Positions 1 through 7,408 of a stretch of 19,361 bases of DNA are shown here, piece by piece. Source of the DNA: DASZTV01 sp036268405 (GTDB lineage Bacteria > Actinomycetota > Actinomycetes > JAFAQI01). The DNA is taken from the NCBI GenBank assembly GCA_036268405.1, contig DATAUF010000105.1, positions 1 to 19,361 of the forward strand, read 5' to 3'. Both the position numbers and the translations under genes were made by a program. Positions within the stretch are counted from its first letter, which is position 1. Every line of letters begins with the position of its first letter. The notes beneath the pieces are model-generated. The model ran no database searches and was not told the origin of the DNA. It saw only the letters and a program-made list of their open reading frames with translations.

Positions 1-1
1 G

Positions 2-595
2 AAGGCGTTCCTGCACTGCTCGACCTCCGCCGTCTACGAGCCACACCCGCATGGCGAAGCGCATGAGGACTCACCACTCGGCGACAACCATCGTGCCTAC
101 TACCTGGAGACGTACTCGATCTGCAAGATCGCGGCGGAAGCTGCGGCACGACACGGTGCCCAGCGCTACAACCTGCCGACGACGATCGCCCGGCTGAACG
201 TGCCCTATGGCGACGGTGGCGGGTGGCCGATGTTCCACCTGGCGCAGATGGAGGCCGGCCAGGAGGTCGCCGTCCACGAGGTCCGACCCAACGTCTTCCA
301 GCCGTTGCACTCCGACGACATCGTGGCGACGGTGCCGAGGCTCTTCGAGATCGCCGGCGTACCGCCGACGACCGTCAACTGGGCGGGCGACGAGCAGGTC
401 AGCGTCGAGGAGTGGACGACGTACCTCGGTGAGCTGACCGGTCTGACCCCGGCGCTCGCGGTGTCCGAACACTCACTCGCGAGCGGCCGGGTGAGCCTCG
501 ACCGGATGCATGAGCTGGTCGGCCACTCGACGGTGCACTGGCGCGACGGCATGCGACGCATGGTCGAATCCCTTCGCCCTGACCTGCTGAAGTAG
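2..595 (+). CDS. NAD(P)-dependent epimerase/dehydratase family protein, 5'-truncated
   Basis: The reading frame is open from the first base of the window to the TAG at 593-595, so the N-terminal Rossmann part with the cofactor glycine motif lies outside. About 197 residues are visible. They carry an STSAVYE segment (the Ser/Thr active-site strand of extended SDRs) and, about 32 residues later, YSICK, the YxxxK catalytic pair. The ARLNVPYG stretch and a substrate-domain region with HSDDI are typical of UDP-sugar epimerase-like enzymes. The family oxidises or epimerises nucleotide sugars or reduces small carbonyls, and the substrate cannot be read here. The MFS gene begins 14 bp downstream, so the two may be cotranscribed. 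Family assignment is firm; specific function is unknown. Confidence 0.85.
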   Translation, partial: KAFLHCSTSAVYEPHPHGEAHEDSPLGDNHRAYYLETYSICKIAAEAAARHGAQRYNLPTTIARLNVPYGDGGGWPMFHLAQMEAGQEVAVHEVRPNVFQPLHSDDIVATVPRLFEIAGVPPTTVNWAGDEQVSVEEWTTYLGELTGLTPALAVSEHSLASGRVSLDRMHELVGHSTVHWRDGMRRMVESLRPDLLK

Positions 596-609
596 CCCAG
601 ACTGCGGCG

Positions 610-1779
610 ATGACCCCGCAAGCCGAACGTCGCGACATCGGGCTGCTGGCCGCAGGCACGCTGGTATCCGTCGCCGGAGACTCGGCGGCAATGGTCGCGT
701 TGCTGCTCGAGCTGAGGACCTCAGGCGTGGGATGGATCTCCGCCGCACTCGGTGCAGAGCTGCTGCCCTTCGTGCTGCTGGCTTCCTTCAGCGGACGGCT
801 GGTCGACCGCGTCGACAACCGGCGACTCCTCGTGATCGCCCTCGCCGGCCAGGCGCTGGTCGCGGTCCCCCTTGCGTTCGCCCGGACTCCCTGGCTGATC
901 GTCGCGTTGTTCTTCGCACTCAACGCGATCTCCACGATGGTGCGGCCGGCAGTGAGCGCGATGGTGCCGGCGATCAGTGGCGAGGACAGCGCGACGACGG
1001 CGTTCACGTGGATCGCCACCGGCGGCGGGATCGGCTGGATCATCGGTCCGGCGATGGGCGGTCTGCTCGATTCGGCCTTCGGATTCACCACCACCCTGTG
1101 CGTCGATGCCGCAAGCTTCGTGCTGATCGCGGTCGCCTGCCGGATGCTGAGCCTGACCCGCCGACCAGACCCGGACGCCGCTGAGCCTGACCAGCCAGTG
1201 CATGGGGGAATGCGGATCATCTGGCGCGACACCGTCTTGCGCTGGAGCATGCTGACGACGACGATCGCCATCACCTGCGCCGTCGTCGACAACGTCGCCG
1301 CGCCCTTCAGGTTCATCAACCAGTTGGGGACGACATCGGCCGGCTTCGGCATCTATCTGGCCGTGTGGGGCGTTGGCGGCCTTGCTGGCTCACAGCTCCC
1401 CCGGCGGCTGAGCGCCTCGACGATGCCAACGACCCTTGCTATCGGTAACGGACTGTCGGGGCTGGGCATCTTCGGAATCGGGCTCGCGCCATCGCTTGGG
1501 GTCGCGCTTGCCGCCTCCGTCGTCGGCGGCATCGGCAACGGGATCGCCAACGTCTCACAGAGTGCGCTGGTCGCTAGCCGCGTCGCCCCGGACGAGCGCG
1601 GTCGCGCGTTCGCCTCGGTGGGCGCGACGATCCAAACCGGGATCGGAGTCGGGACGGTGGCAGGCGCGCCGATTGTTGCCGCCATCGGCGCGGGGCACGC
1701 CATGACCGCTGCCGGTGGACTCGCGGCAGTCCTCGCAGCAGCGACGGCCGGATGGATGGTTACCCGGGGATCCGGATGA
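610..1779 (+). CDS. MFS transporter (drug-efflux-like), 389 aa
   Basis: This is an integral membrane protein with many long hydrophobic segments, consistent with the 12-helix major facilitator fold. GRLVDRVDNRR, near residues 59-69, fits the MFS motif A loop (GxxxDRxxxR) between helices 2 and 3. A hydrophilic central loop near residues 180-200 (RRPDPDAAEPDQP) separates the two six-helix halves. Glycine-rich helices are typical of proton-coupled exporters, but the substrate is unknown. The ATG at 610 sits 14 bp after the epimerase stop, without a strong Shine-Dalgarno sequence. The gene's last 20 bp overlap the end of the convergent gpgS gene. Confidence 0.88.
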   Translation: MTPQAERRDIGLLAAGTLVSVAGDSAAMVALLLELRTSGVGWISAALGAELLPFVLLASFSGRLVDRVDNRRLLVIALAGQALVAVPLAFARTPWLIVALFFALNAISTMVRPAVSAMVPAISGEDSATTAFTWIATGGGIGWIIGPAMGGLLDSAFGFTTTLCVDAASFVLIAVACRMLSLTRRPDPDAAEPDQPVHGGMRIIWRDTVLRWSMLTTTIAITCAVVDNVAAPFRFINQLGTTSAGFGIYLAVWGVGGLAGSQLPRRLSASTMPTTLAIGNGLSGLGIFGIGLAPSLGVALAASVVGGIGNGIANVSQSALVASRVAPDERGRAFASVGATIQTGIGVGTVAGAPIVAAIGAGHAMTAAGGLAAVLAAATAGWMVTRGSG

Positions 1780-2692
1780 CCGCCGGCTCCGATGTTCGCA
1801 GCGGCGGGCGCTCGCTGACATTCACCTGATGCTGCGCATCTGCGTAGCTCCCCGCGACGCGCAGTGGCTGCAGCAGAGACGTTGACGCCACCGCATCCGC
1901 GGCGAGGCGCCCCTGGACGATCAACCGGTCGAGAACCGTGTGCAGCACCTCCGCCGCCATCAGCCCGAGCGACTGCAGGTCCGAGTGGGAGTGGTGTCGC
2001 TCGGCAAGATCTACCTGTGCGATCGCCGCGACACCGAGCAGCTCGGCGGTGTCGAGCAACAGTCCGATGTCGACTCCGTAGCCGCAACGGAACGGGAGCC
2101 GCTCGAAGAGGTCGCGCCGGCCTGCGTACTCCCCACCGAGCGGCTGCACGATCTCGCTCAGCTCGGGCCAGAAGGCCGCGAGCAGGGGCCGCGCGGTCAG
2201 CTCGGTGACGCGGCCACCGCCGACGGTGACGTCGCCCGCGATGTCGCGGTCGTACGCACCCTTGACGAATGACACTGCAGGGTCCGCAAGCAACGGACCG
2301 ACCAGCCCGGGAACGTAACGCGGATCGAAACGCTCGAGATCGGCGTCGAGGAAGACCATGATGTCGGCGTCGGTCGCAGCAACACCTCGCCACATCGCCT
2401 CACCCTTGCCGGGCAGCACCGACGTCACCACGCGCGCGCCGGCGCGCGACGCGACTTCGGCAGTCTTGTCAGTCGATGCGCTGTCCACTACGACGATGTC
2501 GTCGACCAGTCCCGAACCATGCTGCGAGCGCACCGCTGCGACGATCCCGCCGACAGTTGCCGCCTCGTTGCGTGCGGGCAGGATGACCGCGACCCGGCGG
2601 CCGTCCTTAGCTCGGACGACGGCGTCGTCCGGCCAGTCCTCGATCCGGGTCATCCGTGCGACCGGCTCGACCGGGCGGGGATGCGGGCTCAT
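1760..2692 (-). CDS. gpgS: Glucosyl-3-phosphoglycerate synthase (GpgS-type GT-A glycosyltransferase), 310 aa
   Basis: This family transfers glucose from a nucleotide sugar to 3-phosphoglycerate, the first step toward glucosylglycerate and, in mycobacteria, methylglucose lipopolysaccharide. The protein shows the GT-A start LPARNEAAT (about 39-47), VVVDSASTD (68-75), PGKGEAMWR (94-102), the metal/nucleotide DAD motif (116-118), and GGGRVTELTARPLLAAFWPEL followed by QPLGGEYAGRR. All have direct counterparts in mycobacterial GpgS, which is slightly longer (about 324 aa). I chose the ATG at 2692; an in-frame ATG at 2653 is possible because the N-terminus before the first strand is variable. The gene is cytosolic and apparently monocistronic. 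It overlaps the convergent MFS gene by 20 bp. Confidence 0.88.
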   Translation of the reverse strand: MSPHPRPVEPVARMTRIEDWPDDAVVRAKDGRRVAVILPARNEAATVGGIVAAVRSQHGSGLVDDIVVVDSASTDKTAEVASRAGARVVTSVLPGKGEAMWRGVAATDADIMVFLDADLERFDPRYVPGLVGPLLADPAVSFVKGAYDRDIAGDVTVGGGRVTELTARPLLAAFWPELSEIVQPLGGEYAGRRDLFERLPFRCGYGVDIGLLLDTAELLGVAAIAQVDLAERHHSHSDLQSLGLMAAEVLHTVLDRLIVQGRLAADAVASTSLLQPLRVAGSYADAQHQVNVSERPPLRTSEPAVIRIPG

Positions 2693-2775
2693 CGCGCGAT
2701 CAACGCCACTGCACTCCTCAGCGTCGACTATCCATCGCCAGTCTACGTGGGTGAAGTGCTCCGACGTTCTCGCGG

Positions 2776-3102
2776 TTAGGGAGTTGCCTTCAGGCCAAGG
2801 TCCGAGCAGTCCGTGATCACCTTGATGTCCGCGCCGGGCGCCAGAGTCAGCGCAGCTGCGGCTCCGCTGCCGAGGACCCCGCCACCTTGGGCCTCCTGGG
2901 TCTGGAGCGCTTTCTCGTCCACCGCAAGCGTGCTGTAGACGGAGTTGAGCGCTGCGGCCTGAGCGGCGTCGTTCGCGGCTGTCGCACCATTCGACTGACA
3001 GGCCGCCGCAGCGAGCGCGTGACCAGCAGGCTCCTTGCCCCCGCCGCATCCGGCGACGAGCGCGGCGCTGGCGACGACCACGGCGAGCAGCCTTGTCCTC
3101 AT
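2776..3102 (-). CDS. Small secreted lipoprotein, 108 aa
   Basis: The N-terminus MRTRLLAVVVASAALVAGC is a lipoprotein signal peptide with lipobox LVAGC; Cys19 would be lipidated after cleavage. The mature part is about 90 residues, Ala/Gly-rich, starts with CGGGK and has two more cysteines, one near residue 36 and one in ITDCSD near the C-terminus, which could form a disulfide. No recognisable domain is seen. The ATG at 3102 is chosen because it gives a complete signal peptide. The gene follows ipdC by 26 bp on the same strand, so it could be a read-through cistron of the ipd operon or have its own promoter. Function unknown. Confidence 0.72.
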   Translation of the reverse strand: MRTRLLAVVVASAALVAGCGGGKEPAGHALAAAACQSNGATAANDAAQAAALNSVYSTLAVDEKALQTQEAQGGGVLGSGAAAALTLAPGADIKVITDCSDLGLKATP

Positions 3103-3128
3103 CTGTGGCTTATCGGCAGCCGGGCGGC

Positions 3129-4208
3129 TCAACTTTCGCCCTTGGCGAGTCGGCACAAGATCGCATCGGCGTCCGACACGATGCGCTCGACCAGCTCGGC
3201 ACACGTCGGCAGGTCCTCGATCATGCCGACGACCTGACCACTCGCCATCACCCCGAGGTCGACGCGCCCGTCGACCATCGCGGCCCGCAACAGCATCGGA
3301 GTGTTGCCCGCCATCAGCACCTGGCTCCACGACAGCTCCTGCGTCTTGCGCATCGCGGAGCCCTCGCGAACCATGGCGCGCCAGCTGATGCCGGCGTCCT
3401 TGCGGAACCGCGCCGCGTTGCGGACTGCGCCGGCCAGCCGCCGCGGCGTCGAGGCCGATTCCAGGGTGTCGACGAGGTCGCTGCGAAGCACGCGGTGCGG
3501 TACGCCGTCGACCTGCTTGGTGACCACTGTGTCGGCGACGGACTTTGCGAGATAGACCTGCTTCACGGTGTCGGGAACCGGCGAGTCGCTCGTCAGCAGG
3601 AACCGCGTGCCCATCGCTATCCCGCTCGCGCCGTAGGCGAGTGCCGCCACCAGGCCGCGACCATCGAAGTAGCCGCCGGCTGCGATGACCGGAACCCGTC
3701 CCCCCACGGCATCCAGCACCTGCGGCAGCAGCAGAGACGTCGGCACCGCCCCGGTGTGCCCGCCGCCCTCACCGCCCTGCACCAGGATGGCATCGACGCC
3801 CCACTCGACGACCTTTTCGGCGTGACGCTTCGCGCCGATCGAAGGCATGACGAGCACCCCGCCGTCCTGCAGCCGGGCGATCAGGTCCTTCTTCGGGGCC
3901 ATCGCGAACGACGCCACCCGGACGCCTTCGCGGATCAGCAGCTCGACCCGCTCGGCGACATCGGCTTGGTCGGCGCGCATGTTGACGCCGAACGGAGCAT
4001 CGGTGCGCTCCCGGACGTCGCTGATCGCACGCGCCAGCTCGTCGTACGTCATCGTCGCGGCGGCGAGGATCCCGAGCCCGCCCGCCGCCGAGGTCGCGGC
4101 CGCGAGCTGCGGCGTGGCCACCCAGCCCATGCCGGTCTGCACGACGGGATAGCGGACCCCGACCAACTCGGTGAACCGCGTCGACAGCGCCGGATGCAGT
4201 GCTGGCAC
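3129..4208 (-). CDS. ipdC: IpdC-like flavin oxidoreductase (nitronate monooxygenase fold), steroid C/D-ring degradation
   Basis: This is a 359-residue TIM-barrel flavoprotein of the nitronate monooxygenase/2-nitropropane dioxygenase superfamily. It shows PVVQTGMGWVATPQLAAA at the N-terminus, GGLGILAAATM, the phosphate-binding and active-site segment QGGEGGGHTG, and VIAAGGYFDGRG followed by GTRFLLT. In M. tuberculosis and Rhodococcus, IpdC acts after IpdF, converting the oxidised hydrindane-CoA intermediate into the unsaturated substrate of EchA20. Placement as the last gene after echA20-ipdA-ipdB matches that synteny. The start is a GTG at 4208 that overlaps the last base of the ipdB stop (TAGTG), implying translational coupling. 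No truncation is seen. Confidence 0.88.
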   Translation of the reverse strand: MPALHPALSTRFTELVGVRYPVVQTGMGWVATPQLAAATSAAGGLGILAAATMTYDELARAISDVRERTDAPFGVNMRADQADVAERVELLIREGVRVASFAMAPKKDLIARLQDGGVLVMPSIGAKRHAEKVVEWGVDAILVQGGEGGGHTGAVPTSLLLPQVLDAVGGRVPVIAAGGYFDGRGLVAALAYGASGIAMGTRFLLTSDSPVPDTVKQVYLAKSVADTVVTKQVDGVPHRVLRSDLVDTLESASTPRRLAGAVRNAARFRKDAGISWRAMVREGSAMRKTQELSWSQVLMAGNTPMLLRAAMVDGRVDLGVMASGQVVGMIEDLPTCAELVERIVSDADAILCRLAKGES

Positions 4209-4939
4209 TACGGCTCCGGGACTTCCTTCGACCGGCTGTCGCGCGGGTCGAGCTCGGCGATGATTGAGAGCTCTGACTCGGTCGGCTCCCGGGAAGTCGG
4301 CACCTCGTCCGGCATCACCAGCGAGAAGCCGGTTGCCGCAGCTACCTCGTCGACGCTGACGCCTGGGTGCACCGAGCGCAGCCGCATCCGGTGGTCGGGT
4401 GTCTCGAAGTCGAGCACACAGAGATTCGTCACGACATGGCGCAGGCCGTGGTAGCGCGTGGCACCGGACCCGGCCGCCGCGGCACGGTCGTACCCGACGC
4501 CGGTGACGACGTCGACCGCTTCGACGAAGACGCGCGGCGAGTGGTTCGGCACCCAGTAGGACGTCACGTTGTTGACCGTGTTGCCCGGAGCGCCGCGGAA
4601 GCCGAGCAGCTGCGACTTCGGATGCTTCATGTCTCCGATCGCGGCGAAGTTGTGGTTACCGAGGGCGTCGATCTGCGAGCCGCCCATCATCACGTGGCGA
4701 CGTCCCGACCAGACGACGTCGAACATCGAGCGGTACGGGTTCCACGCCTCGACCACACCGTTGGCGTCGGTGAACATCGCCTCACCGTCGGTCATGACGA
4801 GGTCGGGCTCGAACGACCGGCGCGCCAGAAGCCCGCCGATTCTCGGAATCGTGCCGATCGGGTTGGCGACGATCTCGCCGTCGCCGCGGAAGCATTCCGC
4901 CACCGCGACGACGCAGATGTCGGCCCGGGACGCACTCAT
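4208..4939 (-). CDS. ipdB: IpdB, beta subunit of the steroid-ring hydrolase IpdAB (CoA-transferase fold)
   Basis: The 243-residue protein has the class I CoA-transferase beta-subunit fold. In steroid degraders IpdAB does not transfer CoA but hydrolyses the six-membered ring of COCHEA-CoA, the product of EchA20. Visible features are AECFRGDGEIVANPIGTIPR at the N-terminus, LVMTDGEAMF, the SGRRHVMMGGSQIDALGN segment, and GFRGAPGNTVNN. Length agrees with the known subunit (about 250 aa). The ATG at 4939 begins the conserved sequence; upstream in frame is only repeat-derived sequence. Unusually, 52 bp separate it from the ipdA stop, and this gap is almost entirely a hairpin repeat (4942-4988). The downstream ipdC start overlaps its stop. 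Confidence 0.92.
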   Translation of the reverse strand: MSASRADICVVAVAECFRGDGEIVANPIGTIPRIGGLLARRSFEPDLVMTDGEAMFTDANGVVEAWNPYRSMFDVVWSGRRHVMMGGSQIDALGNHNFAAIGDMKHPKSQLLGFRGAPGNTVNNVTSYWVPNHSPRVFVEAVDVVTGVGYDRAAAAGSGATRYHGLRHVVTNLCVLDFETPDHRMRLRSVHPGVSVDEVAAATGFSLVMPDEVPTSREPTESELSIIAELDPRDSRSKEVPEP

Positions 4940-4941
4940 CT

Positions 4942-4988
4942 CGGGGCCCCCGCGGCGTTGTGGAGCGCAGCGGAGCAACGTCGTGGGG
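4942..4988. repeat. Dispersed 47-bp hairpin repeat, copy 1 (ipdA-ipdB intergenic)
   Basis: Arms CCCCGCGGCGTTG (4948-4960) and CAACGTCGTGGGG (4976-4988) pair over 13 positions, counting two G-T wobbles, around a 15-nt loop TGGAGCGCAGCGGAG. The element starts with CGGGGCCCCCG. It matches 9840-9886 at 44 of 47 positions on the same strand. The three differences keep the stem: one T-A pair becomes C-G and one C-G pair becomes a T-G wobble. It fills the gap between ipdA and ipdB and supplies the bases immediately before the ipdB start. Confidence 0.9.
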
Positions 4989-4991
4989 TGA

Positions 4992-5840
4992 TCATCTCGC
5001 TGCGACCTTGCGCTGGTAGTCGGCCTCGGAGATGTCGACCCAGTCGGCGCGCCACGCCTGCCACGCCTCGGGCGAGGTCGCACTCGCGGCGTACTCCTTC
5101 TGGAATGCTTCGTCGCGCTCGTAGTCCGGTGTGCACGAGGTGAAGTGGGCGCCGTTCGGCGTCTCTGCGACGCCGTCGGTGAACAGTCGGCTGATCCGCT
5201 GAGTGTGATGCGAGCCGCTCTTCGCGAAGTCCGCCGTCTCGATGATCTGCTCGCAGGTCACGAAGGACTTCGCCGCGGCCTGACACATCAGGTCATCGAA
5301 GTAGAGGTCTGGCCCGAGGAACTGTGCGTTGCCTGCCGCATCCGCGCGGTTCTGGTGCACCAGCGCGACGTCCAGGGTGAGCGCCGGCATCGCGGTGAGC
5401 TCCTCACCGTCGTCGTAGGGCGAGACCACCGTCTTGATCTCGTCCTGACGCGCGACGACATCCGAACCGAGCCCGACGCGAGTGGGCAGGAACGGTACCC
5501 GCCACGCGGCCGCCTGAAGACCGAGCAGGAACATGCCCTCGTCGAGCTCGAGCGCATCGACGGCACCGGCCTGTCGTGCGAGCCGGAAGTGCGGCTCGAG
5601 AGCGATCGAGTCGAGGGAGACGAACGCGAAGACCACCTTGCGCACCATGCCTGCCGCGCACAGCAACCCGACGTCGGGCCCGCCGTAGGAGACAACCGTG
5701 AGGTCCCTCAGCGAGCTGCGCAGCATCGCCCGGACAACCGCCATCGGCTTGCGACGCGATCCCCAGCCGCCGATCCCGATCGTCATTCCGTCACGAAGCT
5801 CGCCGACGACGTCGTCGACGCCGACCCTCTTGTCAGGCAT
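4992..5840 (-). CDS. ipdA: IpdA, alpha subunit of the steroid-ring hydrolase IpdAB (CoA-transferase fold)
   Basis: The 282-residue protein has the class I CoA-transferase alpha-subunit fold. It begins MPDKR and contains DGMTIGIGGWGSRRKPMA (about 18-34), TVVSYGGPDVGLL (48-60), and ALELDEGMF (96-104) followed by GLQAAAWRVPFLPTRVGLG. Glu101 in LDEGM is the likely counterpart of the catalytic glutamate (Glu105) reported for characterised IpdA. With IpdB it would form the ring-cleaving hydrolase acting on COCHEA-CoA. The ATG at 5840 overlaps the echA20 stop by 8 bp (ATGCCTGA) and exactly matches the conserved N-terminus; in-frame sequence upstream lies inside echA20. Confidence 0.92.
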   Translation of the reverse strand: MPDKRVGVDDVVGELRDGMTIGIGGWGSRRKPMAVVRAMLRSSLRDLTVVSYGGPDVGLLCAAGMVRKVVFAFVSLDSIALEPHFRLARQAGAVDALELDEGMFLLGLQAAAWRVPFLPTRVGLGSDVVARQDEIKTVVSPYDDGEELTAMPALTLDVALVHQNRADAAGNAQFLGPDLYFDDLMCQAAAKSFVTCEQIIETADFAKSGSHHTQRISRLFTDGVAETPNGAHFTSCTPDYERDEAFQKEYAASATSPEAWQAWRADWVDISEADYQRKVAAR

Positions 5841-6600
5841 CCTTCGGCTTCTCCCAGCCGTCGCGCTTGTCGACGAAGGAGTCGCGCGCCTTGTCGGAGA
5901 CACCGGAGAGGTTGAGCTCGAAGGTGAAGCCCTGCTCGAAGCGGTACGACCGCTTCACATCGACCGGATCGATGCCGTTGAGCGATGCCTTCGCCGCGCG
6001 CATGACCGTCGGGTCGATCGCGGCAATCTGCAGTGCGACATCGCGCGCGGTTGCCCGCAGCTCCTCACGTGGCACGACCTTGAGCACCGAGCCGTACGCC
6101 GCGAGCTCCTGTGCCGTCGCCCGCTCGGCCGTGTAGACCATGTGCCGCATCTTGTGCTGCGGGACGAGGCGGGCGAGATGTGTCGCGGCGCCAAGTGCGC
6201 CCTGCTTAACCTCGGGCAGCCCGAACGTCGCATCGTCGGACGCGACGATCACGTCGGCGTTGCCGACCAGCCCGATACCGCCCCCAAGGCAGAAGCCGTG
6301 CACCGCCGCGATGACCGGGACCTCACAGTCGTAGACAGCGGCGAAGGCCGCGGCGCAGCCCTTGTTCGCGCCGATCAGGGCACCGAAGCCCTCGGTCGAC
6401 TGCATTTCCTTGATGTCGACGCCCGCATTGAAGCCCTTGCCCTCGGCGGCGAGGACGACCGCGTGGACGTCGGCGTCTCGGCCGGCCGCGATGATCGCGT
6501 CGGCGAGCTCGAACCACCCGGCAACGGTCAACGCGTTGACGGGCGGTGCGTCGACGACGATCTCAGCGACGTGGTCGCTGATCGACGTGCTGATGGCCAC
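5833..6600 (-). CDS. echA20: EchA20-like crotonase, ring-D hydrolase of steroid degradation
   Basis: This is a 255-residue crotonase-superfamily enzyme. It has the two oxyanion-hole segments: GKGFNAGVDIKEM (about 54-66) and HGFCLGGGIGLVGNAD (101-116). FGLPEVKQGALG follows. In the characterised pathway EchA20 hydrolyses the five-membered ring of the hydrindane-CoA intermediate to give COCHEA-CoA for IpdAB. The order echA20-ipdA-ipdB-ipdC, with a divergent Rv3549c-like SDR, is the same as in M. tuberculosis Rv3549c-Rv3553. The start is a GTG at 6600, only 8 bp from the palindromic operator at 6609-6627. There is no strong Shine-Dalgarno sequence. It overlaps ipdA by 8 bp and is first gene of the operon. 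Confidence 0.9.
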   Translation of the reverse strand: MAISTSISDHVAEIVVDAPPVNALTVAGWFELADAIIAAGRDADVHAVVLAAEGKGFNAGVDIKEMQSTEGFGALIGANKGCAAAFAAVYDCEVPVIAAVHGFCLGGGIGLVGNADVIVASDDATFGLPEVKQGALGAATHLARLVPQHKMRHMVYTAERATAQELAAYGSVLKVVPREELRATARDVALQIAAIDPTVMRAAKASLNGIDPVDVKRSYRFEQGFTFELNLSGVSDKARDSFVDKRDGWEKPKDA

Positions 6601-6608
6601 GGGTGTCT

Positions 6609-6627
6609 TTCTGATGGGTCGTCAGAT
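6609..6627. promoter_or_regulatory. Palindromic operator 1 (putative TetR site) between echA20 and SDR
   Basis: TTCTGATGGGTCGTCAGAT is an interrupted palindrome, arms of 8 around a GGT centre, with two imperfect positions. It differs from the perfect copy at 9889-9907 only at positions 1 and 7. It lies 8 bp before the echA20 GTG and exactly 19 nt before the SDR GTG. Size and symmetry fit a TetR dimer. Confidence 0.8.
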
Positions 6628-6635
6628 TCGGTGCA

Positions 6636-6645
6636 ACCATATACG
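6636..6645. promoter_or_regulatory. Candidate shared -10 region of the divergent echA20/SDR promoters
   Basis: This is the only AT-rich core in the 46-bp intergenic region. On the minus strand it reads TATGGT (6641-6636), a TANNNT -10 for echA20 that would place the operator at or just after the transcription start. On the plus strand TATACG (6640-6645) lies close to the SDR GTG at 6647 and suggests a leaderless or near-leaderless message. Exact start points are inferred. Confidence 0.4.
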
Positions 6646-6646
6646 T

Positions 6647-7396
6647 GTGGGGACAAAGCTGAGCGGCCGCGTCGTGCTCGTGACCGGCGGCACGAAGGGC
6701 CTCGGCCGGGGCATCGCTGACGCATTCCGTGAAGCCGATGCCCACGTACTCGTATGTGCCCGCAACGCTCCCGAGCCCGCGATAGACGACTTCGTATCCG
6801 CAGATCTGCGGGACCCCGAGAGTGCGGGCGCTGTCGTCGCCGCAGCGGTTGAACGGTGGGGACGCTTGGACGTCGTCATCAACAACGCCGGTGGCGCCCC
6901 GCCGGCGCCTGCTGCCGACGCTTCGCCCAACTTCGTCGTCAAGGTCATCGCGCTCAACCTGCTTGCGCCGCTCTACGTCGCGCAGGCGGCGTACCGCGTC
7001 ATGGTCGAGCAGCCCGACGGCGGCGTGATCATCAACATCGGAAGCTTGTCGGGACATCGACCGTCACCGGGCAGCTCGGCGTACGGCGCCGCCAAGGCGG
7101 GCCTCGCGAATCTCAGCGGCACCCTCGCGATGGAGTGGGCGCCGCGGGTTCGGGTAAATGAGGTGACCGTCGGCTATCTCGAGACCGAGCAGTCAGGCTT
7201 GTTCTTCGGCGACGAAGCCGGGATCGCGCGGGTCGCCGAGACGGTGCCGATGAAACGACTCGCGAAGCCGGCGGACGTCGCCGCCGCATGCCTCTACTTG
7301 GCCTCCCCCGACGCGGCGTTCGTCACCGGCGCGAGCCTTGCCGTTCACGGCGGCGGCGAGCCGCCGCCGTTCCTGTCCGCCGTCACCCACGAATGA
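6647..7396 (+). CDS. Short-chain dehydrogenase/reductase, Rv3549c-like
   Basis: The 249-residue classical SDR has TGGTKGLG (13-20) for NAD(P) binding, NNAG (79-82), and the catalytic set Ser133, Tyr146, Lys150 (YGAAK). The C-terminus contains VHGGGEPPPFL, which I recognise from the mycobacterial Rv3549c type of steroid-locus SDRs. It would oxidise or reduce a hydroxyl/keto group on a CoA-bound or free steroid fragment; the exact step is not established. An IpdF-like role is possible since no other SDR is present here. The start is a GTG at 6647, right before KLSGRVVLVTGG; longer in-frame starts would run through the operator and into echA20. It is divergent from echA20 and precedes the tetR gene by 12 bp. 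Confidence 0.85.
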   Translation: MGTKLSGRVVLVTGGTKGLGRGIADAFREADAHVLVCARNAPEPAIDDFVSADLRDPESAGAVVAAAVERWGRLDVVINNAGGAPPAPAADASPNFVVKVIALNLLAPLYVAQAAYRVMVEQPDGGVIINIGSLSGHRPSPGSSAYGAAKAGLANLSGTLAMEWAPRVRVNEVTVGYLETEQSGLFFGDEAGIARVAETVPMKRLAKPADVAAACLYLASPDAAFVTGASLAVHGGGEPPPFLSAVTHE

Positions 7397-7408
7397 GAAG
7401 CAACATGA

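Noticed and set aside
3093..4454. Plus-strand open frame of 453 codons across ipdC and part of ipdB
   Set aside because: No recognisable domain and composition typical of an antisense shadow; both minus-strand genes are well supported.
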